From: Haematococcus lacustris
Lineage: Eukaryota > Chlorophyta > Chlorophyceae > Chlamydomonadales > Haematococcaceae
Direction: 5' to 3'
NCBI GenBank assembly: GCA_030144725.1
Contig: JASKMD010000010.1
Location: forward strand, 1,928,347-1,992,346
Length of the DNA stretch: 64,000 nt
Below are positions 22,388 to 33,876 of this stretch, piece by piece. A program made the position numbers and the translations under genes. Below the pieces are notes generated by a model. That model worked only from the letters and a program-made list of their open reading frames with translations, ran no database searches and had not been told where the DNA came from. Numbering within the stretch: position 1 is the stretch's first letter; every line of letters begins with the position of its first letter.

Positions 22388-23092
22388 CCCTGCCCCTGCC
22401 CCTGCCCCTGCCCCTGCCCCTGCCCCTGCCCCTGCCCCTGCCCCTGCCCCTGCCCCTGCCCCTGCCCCTGCCCCTGCCCCTGCCCCTGCCCCTGCCCCTG
22501 CCCCTGCCCCTGCCCCTGCCCCTGCCCCTGCCCCTGCCCCTGCCCCTGCCCCTGCCCCTGCCCCTGCCCCTGCCCCTGCCCCTGCCCCTGCCCCTGCCCC
22601 TGCCCCTGCCCCTGCCCCTGCCCCTGCCCCTGCCCCTGCCCCTGCCCCTGCCCCTGCCCCTGCCCCTGCCCCTGCCCCTGCCCCTGCCCCTGCCCCTGCC
22701 CCTGCCCCTGCCCCTGCCCCTGCCCCTGCCCCTGCCCCTGCCCCTGCCCCTGCCCCTGCCCCTGCCCCTGCCCCTGCCCCTGCCCCTGCCCCTGCCCCTG
22801 CCCCTGCCCCTGCCCCTGCCCCTGCCCCTGCCCCTGCCCCTGCCCCTGCCCCTGCCCCTGCCCCTGCCCCTGCCCCTGCCCCTGCCCCTGCCCCTGCCCC
22901 TGCCCCTGCCCCTGCCCCTGCCCCTGCCCCTGCCCCTGCCCCTGCCCCTGCCCCTGCCCCTGCCCCTGCCCCTGCCCCTGCCCCTGCCCCTGCCCCTGCC
23001 CCTGCCCCTGCCCCTGCCCCTGCCCCTGCCCCTGCCCCTGCCCCTGCCCCTGCCCCTGCCCCTGCCCCTGCCCCTGCCCCTGCCCCTGCCCC
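22388..23092. repeat. (CCCCTG)n hexanucleotide satellite, about 117 copies
   Basis: 705 bp of virtually perfect CCCCTG repeats. The hexamer is divisible by three, so long dipeptide frames exist: poly-Pro-Cys on +, poly-Gly-Ala and poly-Gly-Gln on -. They should not be read as genes on that basis alone. The purity points to recent expansion. Confidence 0.97.
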
Positions 23093-23345
23093 ATTGGTCA
23101 GGTCTACAGTGGAGCCATGGCGCTCGTCACAGGACACATGGTAAACAAATGCGCACGGCCAACGCGGCTGGCATCGCAAACTATGCGCTTTCACACCATC
23201 GACCTCACGCACACAGATGCAAAATCCGCACTGCTGCACCGAGCGCGCGTCTTGAACGACCCGTGGCGCTGCACAAGCCTCATCAACAGCAACAAGTGCA
23301 CGCTGGCATGGGTGGCGCAGCGCGAGAACCGTGAACTCCCCAGCC
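23093..23345 (-). pseudogene. PHD-finger-like fragment
   Basis: On the - strand a frame of about 80 residues holds CGFC, then an 8-12 residue gap with a Gly, CQPRWPC and FVYHVSCDERHG. The order Cys-x2-Cys, Cys-x4-5-Cys, His-x3-Cys fits the second half of an extended PHD domain (chromatin readers). The frame runs without a break into the (CCCCTG)n tract. Upstream it also stays open to about 23482. No splice sites were firmly identified. It is probably a captured exon fragment; a real exon of an unannotated gene is possible. Confidence 0.35.
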
Positions 23346-23372
23346 TCAGCGCCTTGCCGAGGGCGAGGACAC

Positions 23373-23458
23373 GAACACAACTGCCTAGACTCGGATACCG
23401 CCACCAGCAGTGCCACCAGCTCTTGTGCGACACTATCGTCCGTAGACCACAGCAACAG
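23373..23458. repeat. right copy of direct repeat bordering the CCCCTG insert
   Basis: Matches 22308-22387. The last 58 bp differ at only three positions. The right copy is followed by the first GLYAT-like exon as in the other units. Confidence 0.8.
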
Positions 23459-23479
23459 TAACCACATCGCGGCTTGCAG

Positions 23480-26400
23480 CAATGCCTACGTGGTGGTATT
23501 GCGATACAACGGTTGGGGCGACCCCAGCTACTCCATCTCCGTGGCATCTGCCGACCTCAACGCACCAGCAGCAGCGCAGCAGGACAGCCTTCTACAGGGT
23601 CATGCAGCCTTCTCCACCTCAAGCCCCAGGCAGGAACAGGCTGCACGAGTAATCAGAGACCAGCCTGGACCCAGAAGCAGCAGCCCTACCGACCCTGATA
23701 AAGTCCATCACCTGCTCATTGGCCAGGTGGGGGACAGCATGGATGCCAGCTGCATGGCTGAGGTCACAGGCGCCTTGGGAGAGAGGGTCGCAAGCAGCAG
23801 CACTAGCGCATGGCGCACTGCGGCAGCGGCATTAGGGGAGCTCCTTGAGCAGCAGGCTGGCCCTCTCAACATCGCTGCCGAGCCAGCCGCTGCTGCTGAG
23901 GCGCTGCAAGAAGTGATGACAGGGAAGGGGTATCTGGGTTAGTACATCGAGCCATGTACCAGAAGAGCACTGCCCTTAGGAGCTGGTTCACCACATCCCA
24001 GTTTAGTTCCGCTGCTGACACCACCTGCAAAAAGTGCTAGACAGCATGCATGGACTAGGCTGCATGCATGCTAGGCTTGGAGCCCCTGGATAGCATGGTG
24101 CTAGCACGGCATGAGCAGCACAGGGCACACACAAGAGACAGCAAGTAGGTGTGGGTAGCACCGGGAAACCTGTGACACCAAACTGCAGGTCTACCTACCT
24201 CCCCTACCATCAAGTGCCACATACACGTGTAGCACCTGGCCATGATGAAGCTCAGCTGAGACTTACCTCTTGCTGCCGCCGCTGGTTCACCACACCCCAT
24301 GGTTGGAGGGCATGGCAAGGAGCTGCCACTGCCACATGGCAAGGAGCTGGGGCTACGGCAGGAAGATGCGGCCCTGGTCAACCAGCATTGGTGGGTGGCA
24401 GTGACTGGCAGCAGTCGGTTCCTCCTCCAGCAGAGGGGTTTGCAGAAGACTGAAACTGGAAGGAGGCGGCAGGGAGGCGGCGGCTGCAGAGGTTAGGGCG
24501 CCCTCGATAGCAGGCCATAGCAAGTAGGTGTGGGTAGCACCGGGACACCCCCCTCCCTTCACCTCTCTGAGGGTGTACCTTCCTCCCCTACCTTCCATCT
24601 AGGGTTGGCATGCCACACTCACCAGGGAGTCCCGTTGCTGAGGCTCAGCTGAGAAGGACCTTGTGCTGTTCCTGCTGCTCCTGCTGCTGCTGCTGCTGCC
24701 AATGCTGCCAATGCTGCCGCTGCTCAGATTTGAGCGCCAGGGAGGTGTGCCTGAGGCTGCGGTACAGCGTGCTTGGAGCAAGGCGGGGCAGCTCAAGGCA
24801 AGCAGGGGAATGAAAACATGCCAACTGCTCATGACCACTGTCAGCGGCTACATGGGTGGCTGTGCAGCATGTCTTGGTGTGGTGTAGGTCAGTTGACACA
24901 AACCAGGCCTTAGGCGGGGTGATGCCTGTACATGATCCTTGAGTGATGAGTGAGAGTGGTGTCTATGCAGGCTTCATGAGTGATGAGTGAGGGTGGTGCC
25001 TGTGCAGGTGTTGATGGCACCATTGAGGGAGCAGCAGCAGGGGTCCATGCCAGCCAAGGCAGCCCAGCAAGGTCCAGGCTGCACAGCTGAGGAGGCAGTA
25101 CACATTCAGCTGGACAGCCTGCGGCAGGAAGATGTGGCCCTGGTCAACCAGCATTGGTGGGTGTTGGTGACTGGCAGCAGCCTCCTCCTCCCCCTCCACT
25201 GTGGGGAGGTCTCTACAGCAGTCTCTACAACTGAAGGTACTGCTGGGGGTTTGCCACGGTCGCCTGCAGGTTGGCCAACTAGTGTGAGGTGGCAACTAGT
25301 GTGACGTGTAATGCTTGTGCTTTCTCCTAGGCTTTTATGTATTGTTGTCAGTGCTGAGGAGCACAGGTCCTGCTTTACAGTAACTGCAAGGACACTAGCT
25401 TAAGAGGGACAGGTTACACTGAGTTATTCTAGTTACACTAAGTCTGCTTTACCATTACCATGCACGACTCCACTGCTCACAGACATTTGATGGGCTAATT
25501 AACTTTCCCAAACTGCCGCACATCGTCATGCTGAGTTCGTGTTTGTGGGCATGGCAGGCATGCAGTCACAAGGCATGCTTGCATGGCCGTGCTTGCGCTC
25601 GCGGTGTCAAGTGTGATTGTTTAAACATGTCAGGTTTGAGTGGACATCCACCATAACCACCATCTGATGACCTATGCAACCCATTGCTGCGGAAGGTCCA
25701 GTGTGAAGCTCTGCCTGCTGGCACACCTCACGCCGTGCCTTGACCACCTTCACAGCAGCTCCCAGCAACACCTCCCTCATCTGCCTTGCCTTCACCTCAT
25801 TGCAGGACATACAGCAGCGCTGGCAGCCTGGGCCTGGTGCAGCAGATGATCGCCAGCTACCCCAGCAGCTGCATACGCCTGCCAGCTGCCACCTGACCCT
25901 CCAGCCCGGTGCTGAGCCTGAGGCTCGTTCAACAGCACCTGGGGGCTGGCTCAACACGCAGGGACTCCCACAGCAGCAGCTGTACTCAGCTCACGGAGGA
26001 CATGCAGCCACCTTCACTCAGTGGCACCCAGGCCAGCACCTCCCGCATCAGCCCGCAAAGGAAGAACCAGGTCCATGATGCCCGGCCATGTAATTGACCA
26101 GGGGGAGAAGGAGGCGGAGGAGGTGGCAGCTAATGAAGAGAGAGCAGAAGAGGATGGGGCAGAGGAGGAGAAGCAGGAGAAGGAGAGGAAAGAAGGGGAG
26201 AAGAAGGGCTGCCCGTTAGTGGCCGTTTGCAGTAGTAGGGAGCCCGCGCAGCCAGTAGCATGGGCCCTCCAATACAATGACGGATCTCTAGGCATGGCGC
26301 ACTGCCTGCCCGCCTTCAGGCGCCATGGCCTCATGAGCTTGTGCATGGCTGACCTGGTGGGCAAGGTGTTGCAGGCTGGGCAGCTGCAGGACTGCGTGTT

Positions 26401-26520
26401 TGGCTACGTGGTGGATGGCAATGCTGCGTCAGAGGCCATGATGCGATCCCTAGGCTTCAGATGCACAGGGCGGGTGCACTGGCTACGCTTCCGCAAACCA
26501 CAACCAGCGTCACCACCATA
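23480..26520 (+). pseudogene. GLYAT-like acyltransferase gene, copy 2, damaged
   Basis: Exons by homology: about 23480-23968, 24728-24797, 25008-25156 and 25806-26520. Exon 1 has an extra G near 23936, giving an early TAG, and its donor GT is replaced (CAGAAGAGC). Exon 2 keeps the GC donor (AAGGCAAGC). Exon 3 reads EDVALVNQHW without the stop seen in copy 1. Exon 4 lacks one C near 25893, making TGA. The GNAT core (PVAWALQYNDGSLGM to MMRSLGF) is intact over about 26245-26495, in frame with an acidic stretch from about 26075. The core alone could still be translated from an internal start, but the full enzyme is broken. Confidence 0.65.
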
Positions 26521-27240
26521 ACCAGCACCAGCACCGCCACCGTCACCACCGCAACGAGTAGAAGACTAGCATGTGCTTTTACCAAGAGCTTGACCAGCTC
26601 ATCAACCAGCTGGGTTAACCAGGACTGCCAAGCCAGAGATATGCGGTGCAGGGCCGCCAGCCAGCCAGCCAATTGCGGGGTGTCATGGGAGCAGAAGAAG
26701 AAGAAGAAGAAGACTACTCCGGTATTCACCGGCGTGCATTAAGGGAGGAGTTACCTCCTGGGGTGCGGCCTGCTCCCACCAGTCAAGCCAAGAAAGAGGC
26801 GACCCCCCTACCCCTCCCTCCCTCTTAGTAGCCCTGAGGTCATGGGAGCAAGGTAGGGGGCTGCATGCTGGCACCTCAACCACCACCCCTGGTTGTCAGC
26901 ACGTGGAGGTGGTGGTTCAAAGCTGGTTTGAAGGTGGTGGTGTGTGAAACCTGATGTGGTGGGGAAAGCAGTAGGTGGGGTGTAAGATGGGCAGTTGGGT
27001 GGCAGGGATGGTGCTGGCTGCAGGCGTCGGAAGGGCTGTGAGCGTGGTGATAGCACTTATAATACCGGGGGCTGATTGGCTTACATGGCTACGCTTGCAT
27101 CACTCATCAACAAAGCACACACAGTCTCTGGCGTTACTTTGTCATTAGTGGTGTCGTGTAACTATTACCGAGCACGGACAGTGACCTTCCATGACATTAT
27201 GCCTCTATGGCATAACCCTGCCTCTATGCCATCTATGGCA
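26521..27240. other. unit 2 tail, no gene seen
   Basis: CAC-rich 3' region, a (GAA)n run near 26690-26712, and the unit-closing module at 27025-27200. The short ORFs here are low-complexity. Confidence 0.5.
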
Positions 27241-27304
27241 TAACTACATATATGACAACTACATATATACAACATATATACAACTACATATATTATACAT
27301 ATTA
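27241..27304. repeat. AT-rich CATATA repeat, left of MITE
   Basis: TACATATA and ACAACTACATATA repeats, continuing at 27757-27990 on the other side of the inserted element. Confidence 0.85.
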
Positions 27305-27756
27305 CCGTACTCTCCCTTTTGATTCGCGTCCGCGAATCGTTTTTTTGGCCTCGCGAAATTGCGAACGAGTAAACAATGTGATTTCTGGCCGAATCGCGAA
27401 GTGGTCAAACAATTATTTGACCTGCGTGAATGGTGCTGCGATGGACCGCTTCGTGGTCCGTGGCATCAGTGCCGACGACGCAGCCGAAAATCTGCTACGC
27501 CAGGTTGGCCAACACGAAGATGGCCTTTGCACAGTGGCTGTGACTTGGTGATCGGGTGGCAGAAAGTGTCCACGGAGGATTGACATGTCATGCAAGGAAT
27601 GGCTGTCTCGAATACTTATAAGCACACCCACGTTGTCAAAGTTGTGTTTTGCTGCAACTTTTGCATCGGGAAAAAGTAAACAATGTATTTTTTGGATCGG
27701 GAAAGAGTATTTAATTATAGTTTTCGAGGCCTCGCGAATCAAAAGGGAGAGTACGG
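27305..27756. mobile_element. TA-flanked mariner-like MITE, 452 bp
   Basis: Ends CCGTACTCTCCCTTTTGATT and its inverted partner AATCAAAAGGGAGAGTACGG, between TA dinucleotides at 27303-27304 and 27757-27758. Inserted into an AT microsatellite. Shares ends and outer parts with 11290-12046 but has a different, shorter middle. No transposase. Confidence 0.8.
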
Positions 27757-27990
27757 TATACATATATATACATATATATATACATATATATATATACATT
27801 TACACACATATATATACATATTATACAATATATATATATATATACATATATACATATACATATATATACATATATATATACATATACACATATATATACA
27901 TATTATACAATATATTATACATATATTATACATATATACAACTACATATATTATAACTACATATATTACAACTACATATATTACTCCCTC
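27757..27990. repeat. (TACATATA)n AT-rich microsatellite
   Basis: About 230 bp of TA/CATATA repeats. ORFs through it encode poly-Tyr/Ile and are artefacts. Confidence 0.95.
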
Positions 27991-28600
27991 TGGTGCCTCA
28001 TCCCCCCCACCCCTACCTTCCCTCCTCCCCTCTGGAGCCTGGTTTGCATGGCTGCCCTTGATGCGATGGACTTTGGCCGTCGCCGTCTCTGGGCTCTCAC
28101 CCATCACCCCACCTCTCAAGCGACCGCTCCTACCACCCTTTCCCCCATTTCTACAGCCAGCCAGCTTGCTATCTCTACCTTTTGGCTTCACCTACAAGAC
28201 TTCACCCTAGCCCATCCCAACCCTCCTGGCTGGAACCTCCCCCATCCCCATCCCTTCATCTCTACTCAAGACGGATCCCTTAGTGTCACTTTCCCGGTCC
28301 CTCCTCCTAGTCCCACTGCCTCATAACGTGTTTCACTCCCCTCTCCTCTCTGGCCCTCCTAGCTTTGGCGTCCTTTCTAGCCCTCCAACCTTTTGCGACC
28401 CTAGCTCCTCCGCTTCTCTGGCTTCTCCGCTTCTCGAGGTCTCTCCCCCGCTCCCTTTAGCTCCCTTCCCCTTCCCTTCCTGAGTTCTTTCTCTCCTAGG
28501 TAGTTCCCCTTCTCTTTCCCTATTTCTCTGTACTCTCCTTAGTCTTTTACCTTTGGAGGTTGGCTTGTATCCACCCGAGCCCTACCTCCTTAGTGTAACA
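27991..28600. other. pyrimidine-rich block unlike the rest of the window
   Basis: About 600 bp rich in C and T on +, with many CCCTCC and TTTCCC runs, found only once here. A + frame at 28048-28326 (92 aa, MAALDAMDFGRRRLWAL) is open but without recognised homology. It could be the 5' part of a non-LTR retroelement or a piece of another locus. Confidence 0.4.
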
Positions 28601-28765
28601 ACTACTACTACAACTACATGGAATAGAATTACATGGAACTATTGGCATAGTACATGTGATACTACTATGATTATTATGATGGCATGATTACATGAAATAG
28701 TAGGTGATGATATGTAAGTATACGCGTAACTTTGTAACTTTGTGATTCTGCATCACAGACCCCGG
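28601..28765. other. AT-rich left edge of unit 3
   Basis: Homologous to 2790-2960 at the left edge of unit 1, including CGCGTAACTTTGTAACTTTG. Marks the duplication boundary. Confidence 0.6.
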
Positions 28766-28829
28766 CTTGCCACACCCGGCACCAACCTTTTAGAACCTCG
28801 CACCAATAGAGAGATTCCAAACCCTTGAT

Positions 28830-29150
28830 TGCACACACAACACCGCACCTTGCGGCTCAACTTGCTGCCTGGCGAGGTTCCTTGTAAGCCATGCCAGGTC
28901 GGTTTCGCAGCCGCTTGTACCCCATGCCTGGGTGCTCCTTGCCCTTGGCTGGCAGAGCTCGCAGTTCTGGCCACCAGCACAAATCCAGTGGGCGCCATCA
29001 GCTCTTCCCAATGCGCTCCATATTTCTTTCAGATCTTACATCCGCCCATACCTGTCCCAAGCCAACCCAGCTTCCTCTCAGCCCAAGCCCCAGCCCTGCC
29101 CCGCCACTCCCGCCATACCAGCCCCCAGTGCAAGCCTAGAAAAGCCCTGC
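28830..29150 (-). pseudogene. TnpB/Fanzor-like C-terminal remnant (unit 3)
   Basis: On the - strand, 29010-28880 encodes a WRPLDLC-like stretch, ALPAKGKEHPG and GYKRLR. It is nearly the same as 3030-3330, with the catalytic part deleted and a Pro/Ser-rich remainder at 29050-29140. Confidence 0.45.
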
Positions 29151-29197
29151 CTGAGGAATTGTAATGGTCTGTGCCATGAGTCCAGCAAACGCCATGA

Positions 29198-32100
29198 TCA
29201 AAGTGCTGGGAGGCACAGCCTCATCAGCTCAAGTGGGCCTCTGCCCCTATCCAGGGTCAGCCGCCCAGGCTGCCAGCCTTGAGGTGCAGGTGCGACCAGG
29301 TGTGGCAGCTGCAGCTTCTTTGCCGCACTCTGCAACACACTTGCCAAGCTGGCCTCAGCCGGGGTGCCTGCTGCCAGCGCCTGCCAGCTCCACATCTGCT
29401 CTGACTCCACGCGGGTCAGCAAGTCATGGATGGCTGAGGCTTGCTCTATGACCTTCACCTCATGTGCTGGTAAGGAAGGGGCGGCTGCCAGCCAAGTGTC
29501 CAGGGGCAGTGCCACTGTCAGCACCAGGGTCAGGCAAGCCAGCAGCCGCTCAGCCTCTGGCGACATGCTGGAGGGAGCCTGCTGTCGACCCTGCAGCAGG
29601 AACTTATGGCTGTCGGCAAGCACCCGACACCCCATGGTCCTTTCGTGCTCCAGCGACCCCTTTAAGCCAGGGGTGGTGATGCAGAGGAGATGGCACACTC
29701 TATCCAGCAGCCTGGTGCACCAGCCCTCCACCAGGCTGTTGCCGCAGGGCAGCCAAGAGGCAGGCTGGGCAGCCAAGCCAGCAGGGCCCACCACACTGGG
29801 TGTGGCCAGGACCTCGATGACACGCCCAAACAAGTCCAGCGACGTTCCACAAGAAGCAAAGAAAGAAAACGTATTTGTACCTATTTCCTTGGTGCCCTTT
29901 GTTTTGAATATGCGCCAATGTTGCTGCGTCATCTGCAAGGGGCACAACACAAGCACAACACAGAGTAAGGACCAATGGCGAGCATGGACCTGGCAGTTGA
30001 CCAGCTTGGCAAGCAACTAGGAAGCAAGCAAACAAGTGCACAAAGGGATCAAGCAAACAAGGGCAGGCACACAGCAGTGGACCCTACCCTCCAGAATACT
30101 ACCTTCCAGATGGATTAAGGCAGGATGGCAGGGCTGCCCAGGCGTGTGCACTTCTCTCCTGGAATCTCTTGGACACCTGCCACCTAGCCTCACCCACTTT
30201 GCTCTAAGCCATTCCTGTCGCTGCCGCCTTGGCTCCACACCCGCCTGCTCACCTGCAGCATGCCCTCCATGCCCCACACCAGGTCCAGGACCAGGGGCGC
30301 CAGCTGCTGAGCTGAGGGCGGTTGGTGGAGCTCATACTGCATGTCATTTGCAACTCCGCATTGGTCGTTGCCCAACAGCTGATCATTTCGGCCAGGGGGC
30401 GCAAGCAGAAGGATCCACATATGACACACACGGGTGGTTATGCGGGAGAGAGTTCGCTCCAGCTCCGGCGTGCGCGGGATGCCCGACCGCGAGCGCGGCT
30501 CTGACCCTTGGTCGGGCGCGTCGTCCAGCGGCAGCGCCAGGGTTGTGTACGCGTGCGCTCCAACCGCGGCAGAGCGGACCATCAGCCGGATCATAGCTGG
30601 CTGCAATATCTGGTCAGGCCAGAGCCGCATCATCAGTTCAAAAGCGTGGCAGAGTGCGAAGTAGAAGTTTCGGATGCAGCCAAGGAACGAGGCAGAAATT
30701 GCGGCTGAGCGGGTTGTCACAGCGAGCCGGAATGCAGCAATACAGGCTTGATACACCACCAGGCTGCGCGGTAGAACGCTGAGGATGACACTTTGAAGTG
30801 ATGAACTGCTCGCACTGGGGGAGGGAGGTGAAGGGCCCAAGGTGGTGACTGCACCAGGATGGCTGGGGGCTGACACTGCCTCTAGAAGGCGCACTATGTA
30901 GCGGGCGCAGTGCCGTTCTCGCAATAAAGCACACACCGTCGTTGATGCTAGGCTTGTAATGTCTTGTTGCGACGTGCTCCACGCTTCTGGTCCTGTATAC
31001 ATGGTGCATGCATATGCCAGGGATAGATGGCTCAGCGTTTGCATGCAGGCCGACCATGTGCCACACAGATGTCATTTGACTGGGTGGTGGAGACAGATCT
31101 ATGGTGTCTTGGTGTGAGTGCACATCACATGCCCCTACCCCTCCCTTCTGCCCCACGCCCAGCAGGCCCCTATTATGCCTTGCGTTGGCAAGGGCCTAGC
31201 TGCAAAGTGGAAGCGATCCAGAATCGCCAATTGTGGTGGGAATCGACCTGAAGCCACCCAGGGTGGGGTGTAGCAACGGGCCAGATAGTGAATGACAAGC
31301 ACGCAGGGTGGGAGCTGAGCAGGGGACAAGTGCAGCAAGCTAGTGGCCTGAGCCACGCCTAGTGGCCACACCACCCAGCAGTGGACAGCCGGTATGCAGC
31401 CCCACCTCCAGCACCTGAATTCAGCCGGCAAACAGGCTGCAGGCTGAGCAGCAGGCAGGCGCTGCAGTGGTGGTGTAGCAGGGTCAGGGTGCTAAGGGTG
31501 AGGGCGGATGGTGAGTGACTGCAAGGCTGCTGTGGCAGCTTCAAGTTGGTGGCATCGACAACCCCCCACGAGAGTGCATGGAGCAGCTACAAGTTTGTTC
31601 ACGACACCCGTCGCAAGCGGCTGACAGCCAGCAATGCGGAGATGCTCACGCAAACGTACTAAAGCTCCCGCTTGTTGATGCGTGCTGTAAAGGGTGCAGC
31701 GAGCAAGGCGCAGGCAGTCAATGAAGATGCCCTCGAGGTTGTAGTGGAAGCTGATCTGGCTAAGGAAGCATAATAGAAATGACCGTGCCATTTGCGGCAT
31801 TCGTGGCGTGAGAGCCAAGAATACGATTGTAGCGGGTTTTCAACTCGTGATCTCCCGCAGAATGAGAATACACTTGTAAAACAAAGTACAAAGCAAAGTA
31901 AGCAAAGTAAAACAAAGAATGGGCTATAACTTTTGGTGATACTGTACTGTAGCCTGGTTTCAAGCCAATGTCCCTCTCCTCACCTCTCCTCACCTCCAAG
32001 TGTAGCCAGCAAACACCGCCCCTGCTGCCGCCTAAGCAGTACACTCAAGGTGTGGTCACTATTTTTACTCCTTGCCATCATGGTTTGTTGAATCCAATGT

Positions 32101-33713
32101 GGAGGAGCATGAGCAGTGAGCTGTTGCGCCATTTTCCCTGCTGGCTAAGTAAGGCAATGCCAAACACCACATGCATTAGCATGTGCATGGTATTCGCCAC
32201 CTACCTTCAGCCTGGCATGTGGTGCCCAGCTCCTCCTCCTGCCGCCCCAGCATTGCACACAGCGCCTGGGCCAAGTGGGCATAAGCGTTCACAGCTGCTG
32301 GATCCGCTGTACCAGGAGTGCTGCAACCGCGGACATGGCGCCCTGTGCTGCTCCCTTTCTCCCTGCCCCTGGCCCGTCCTCTGTTGCTGCTGCATCTGCC
32401 ACTGTTACGGCCCAGGCCTTGACCGTCCTCTGCAGTGCTGCTGTCCATGGGGCTAGGCTTATGGGGCAAAGCCCCAGGCCAGCCTGTCACCACCGGGCTG
32501 CTGGCCAGCAGGCGAGCCAGCTGGTCAGGGCAGGAGGTAGTGACCTTGTCTTCCAGCCGAGCAAGCAGATCCTGGCCAAAACGGGTGATGTCTCCATATA
32601 TGAAAAAATTGACCAGCGTTCCCAGGTGCAGCATGCAGCGCACAAACTGCACACGCTGGGCCTGTGCCTCAGGGTGGCCTGCTGCCCGCATCACCGTCAC
32701 TGACATGCTCAGCCCCAATAGCAGCCCGGGTAGGGTGCTGTGCAGCCGGGCACGGCAAAGATCCTTGGTCGGGCGCTGCTCCACAGAGTGTTCGGCCAGG
32801 CTCAAGGCCAGGCGCAGGCTGAGCAGCAGGCAGGCGCTGCAGCGGTGGTAGCCAGGTGGCAGCTGGGTTGTGATGGAAGTGTTGGTGTTGGCTGCAGGGT
32901 CAGGGTGCTGAGGGTGAGGGCGGGTAGGGAGTGACTGCAAGGCTGCCAGCACCAGCAGCATGGCGCGGTGCATGCTGTCCCACACACGCAGCAGAGGGTC
33001 ACCCTGCATGGGACACCAGGCATACACCAGCACACCAGGCACAGCTGCAGGGAGGTGAGGAGAGCAAGAGGTGGTACTCCCTGGCCAGTTGTCTAGCCGC
33101 AGCCAAAGCATGGGCAAGTGCTGGGAAAAACGTGTATGGGCATCATGATGCTACTTTGTACATTTTGGGCCCTGGCTGCTGATTATGAAGCTCACCTCCA
33201 GGCTGTCGTCATGGTCCCGCTCCAGGGCACTCACAAAGGACAGCAGCTGGCTGCCTGGCACTGACCACTGGCTTTGACTAAGCTGCTTAGCCAGGGCTGC
33301 ACTGGGAGGAGGCAGCTTCAGCGCATGTAACCCTGGCCAGGACAAGAGGTGGCAAAGCTGAGCTGCTCTGATGTCATGGAGGGCCAGCACCACATCCAGC
33401 ACCTCCTGGTCTGTCAGCAGCAGTGTGCACAGCTCCCCAGCTGATATGCTGCCAGGGGCTGAGGGTGCGGGTGAAGCAGCAGCTGAAGCCGCTTTGTGGG
33501 CAGCAGGGCCAGAGGAAGAAGGCTGGGCACCCGTGGCTTGCCCGATTCCTCGATGCAACAGGTGGCATGCTGCTTCCAGGCGTTGCACGTACGCGCCTGC
33601 ACGCGATCGCAGCTGTCATTAATGGCGCCGTGTGAAAATCAAGAGAGCAACGTACCAGGCTGTTGCTCTACAGTGAAGGCTGGACCCACGAGCCGCAGCA
33701 CCGCTTCACGCAT
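29198..33713 (-). CDS. unknown five-exon protein, 910 aa (family copy 3)
   Basis: Exons: 33713-33656, 33596-33196, 33003-32205, 30992-30253 and 29932-29198, total 2733 nt, fully open. The intron 1 donor is GTACGT instead of GTGCGT, and the exon 4 acceptor is ATACAG. Exon 3 is 6 nt and exon 4 is 9 nt shorter than in copy 1. Intron 3 is 30993-32204. Exon 3 keeps PPGYHRCSACLL and the Arg/Gly linker; exon 5 keeps the hydrophobic segment. As in copies 1 and 4, the ancestral start ATG and an upstream stop are kept. Function unknown. Confidence 0.75.
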
Positions 33714-33876
33714 TGAAGAGGATTCTTACAATAGCGGTAAACTGTCATCAACCTGTATTTTAAAAACTACCTGTATTAACAACAGCCTCGAATACCGACA
33801 ATAGCAGTACCACCAGCTCTTGTGCGTCACTATTGACCGTAGACCACAGCAACTATAAGCACAAGGCGGCTTGCAG

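Noticed and set aside
22280..23482. 400-aa Gly-Ala, 253-aa Gly-Gln and 369-aa Pro-Cys frames
   Set aside because: Produced by the CCCCTG repeat. Only the Cys/His-rich part at 23093-23345 is kept, as a low-confidence fragment.
27585..28210. Tyr/Ile-rich ORFs
   Set aside because: They run through TA/CATATA microsatellite sequence.
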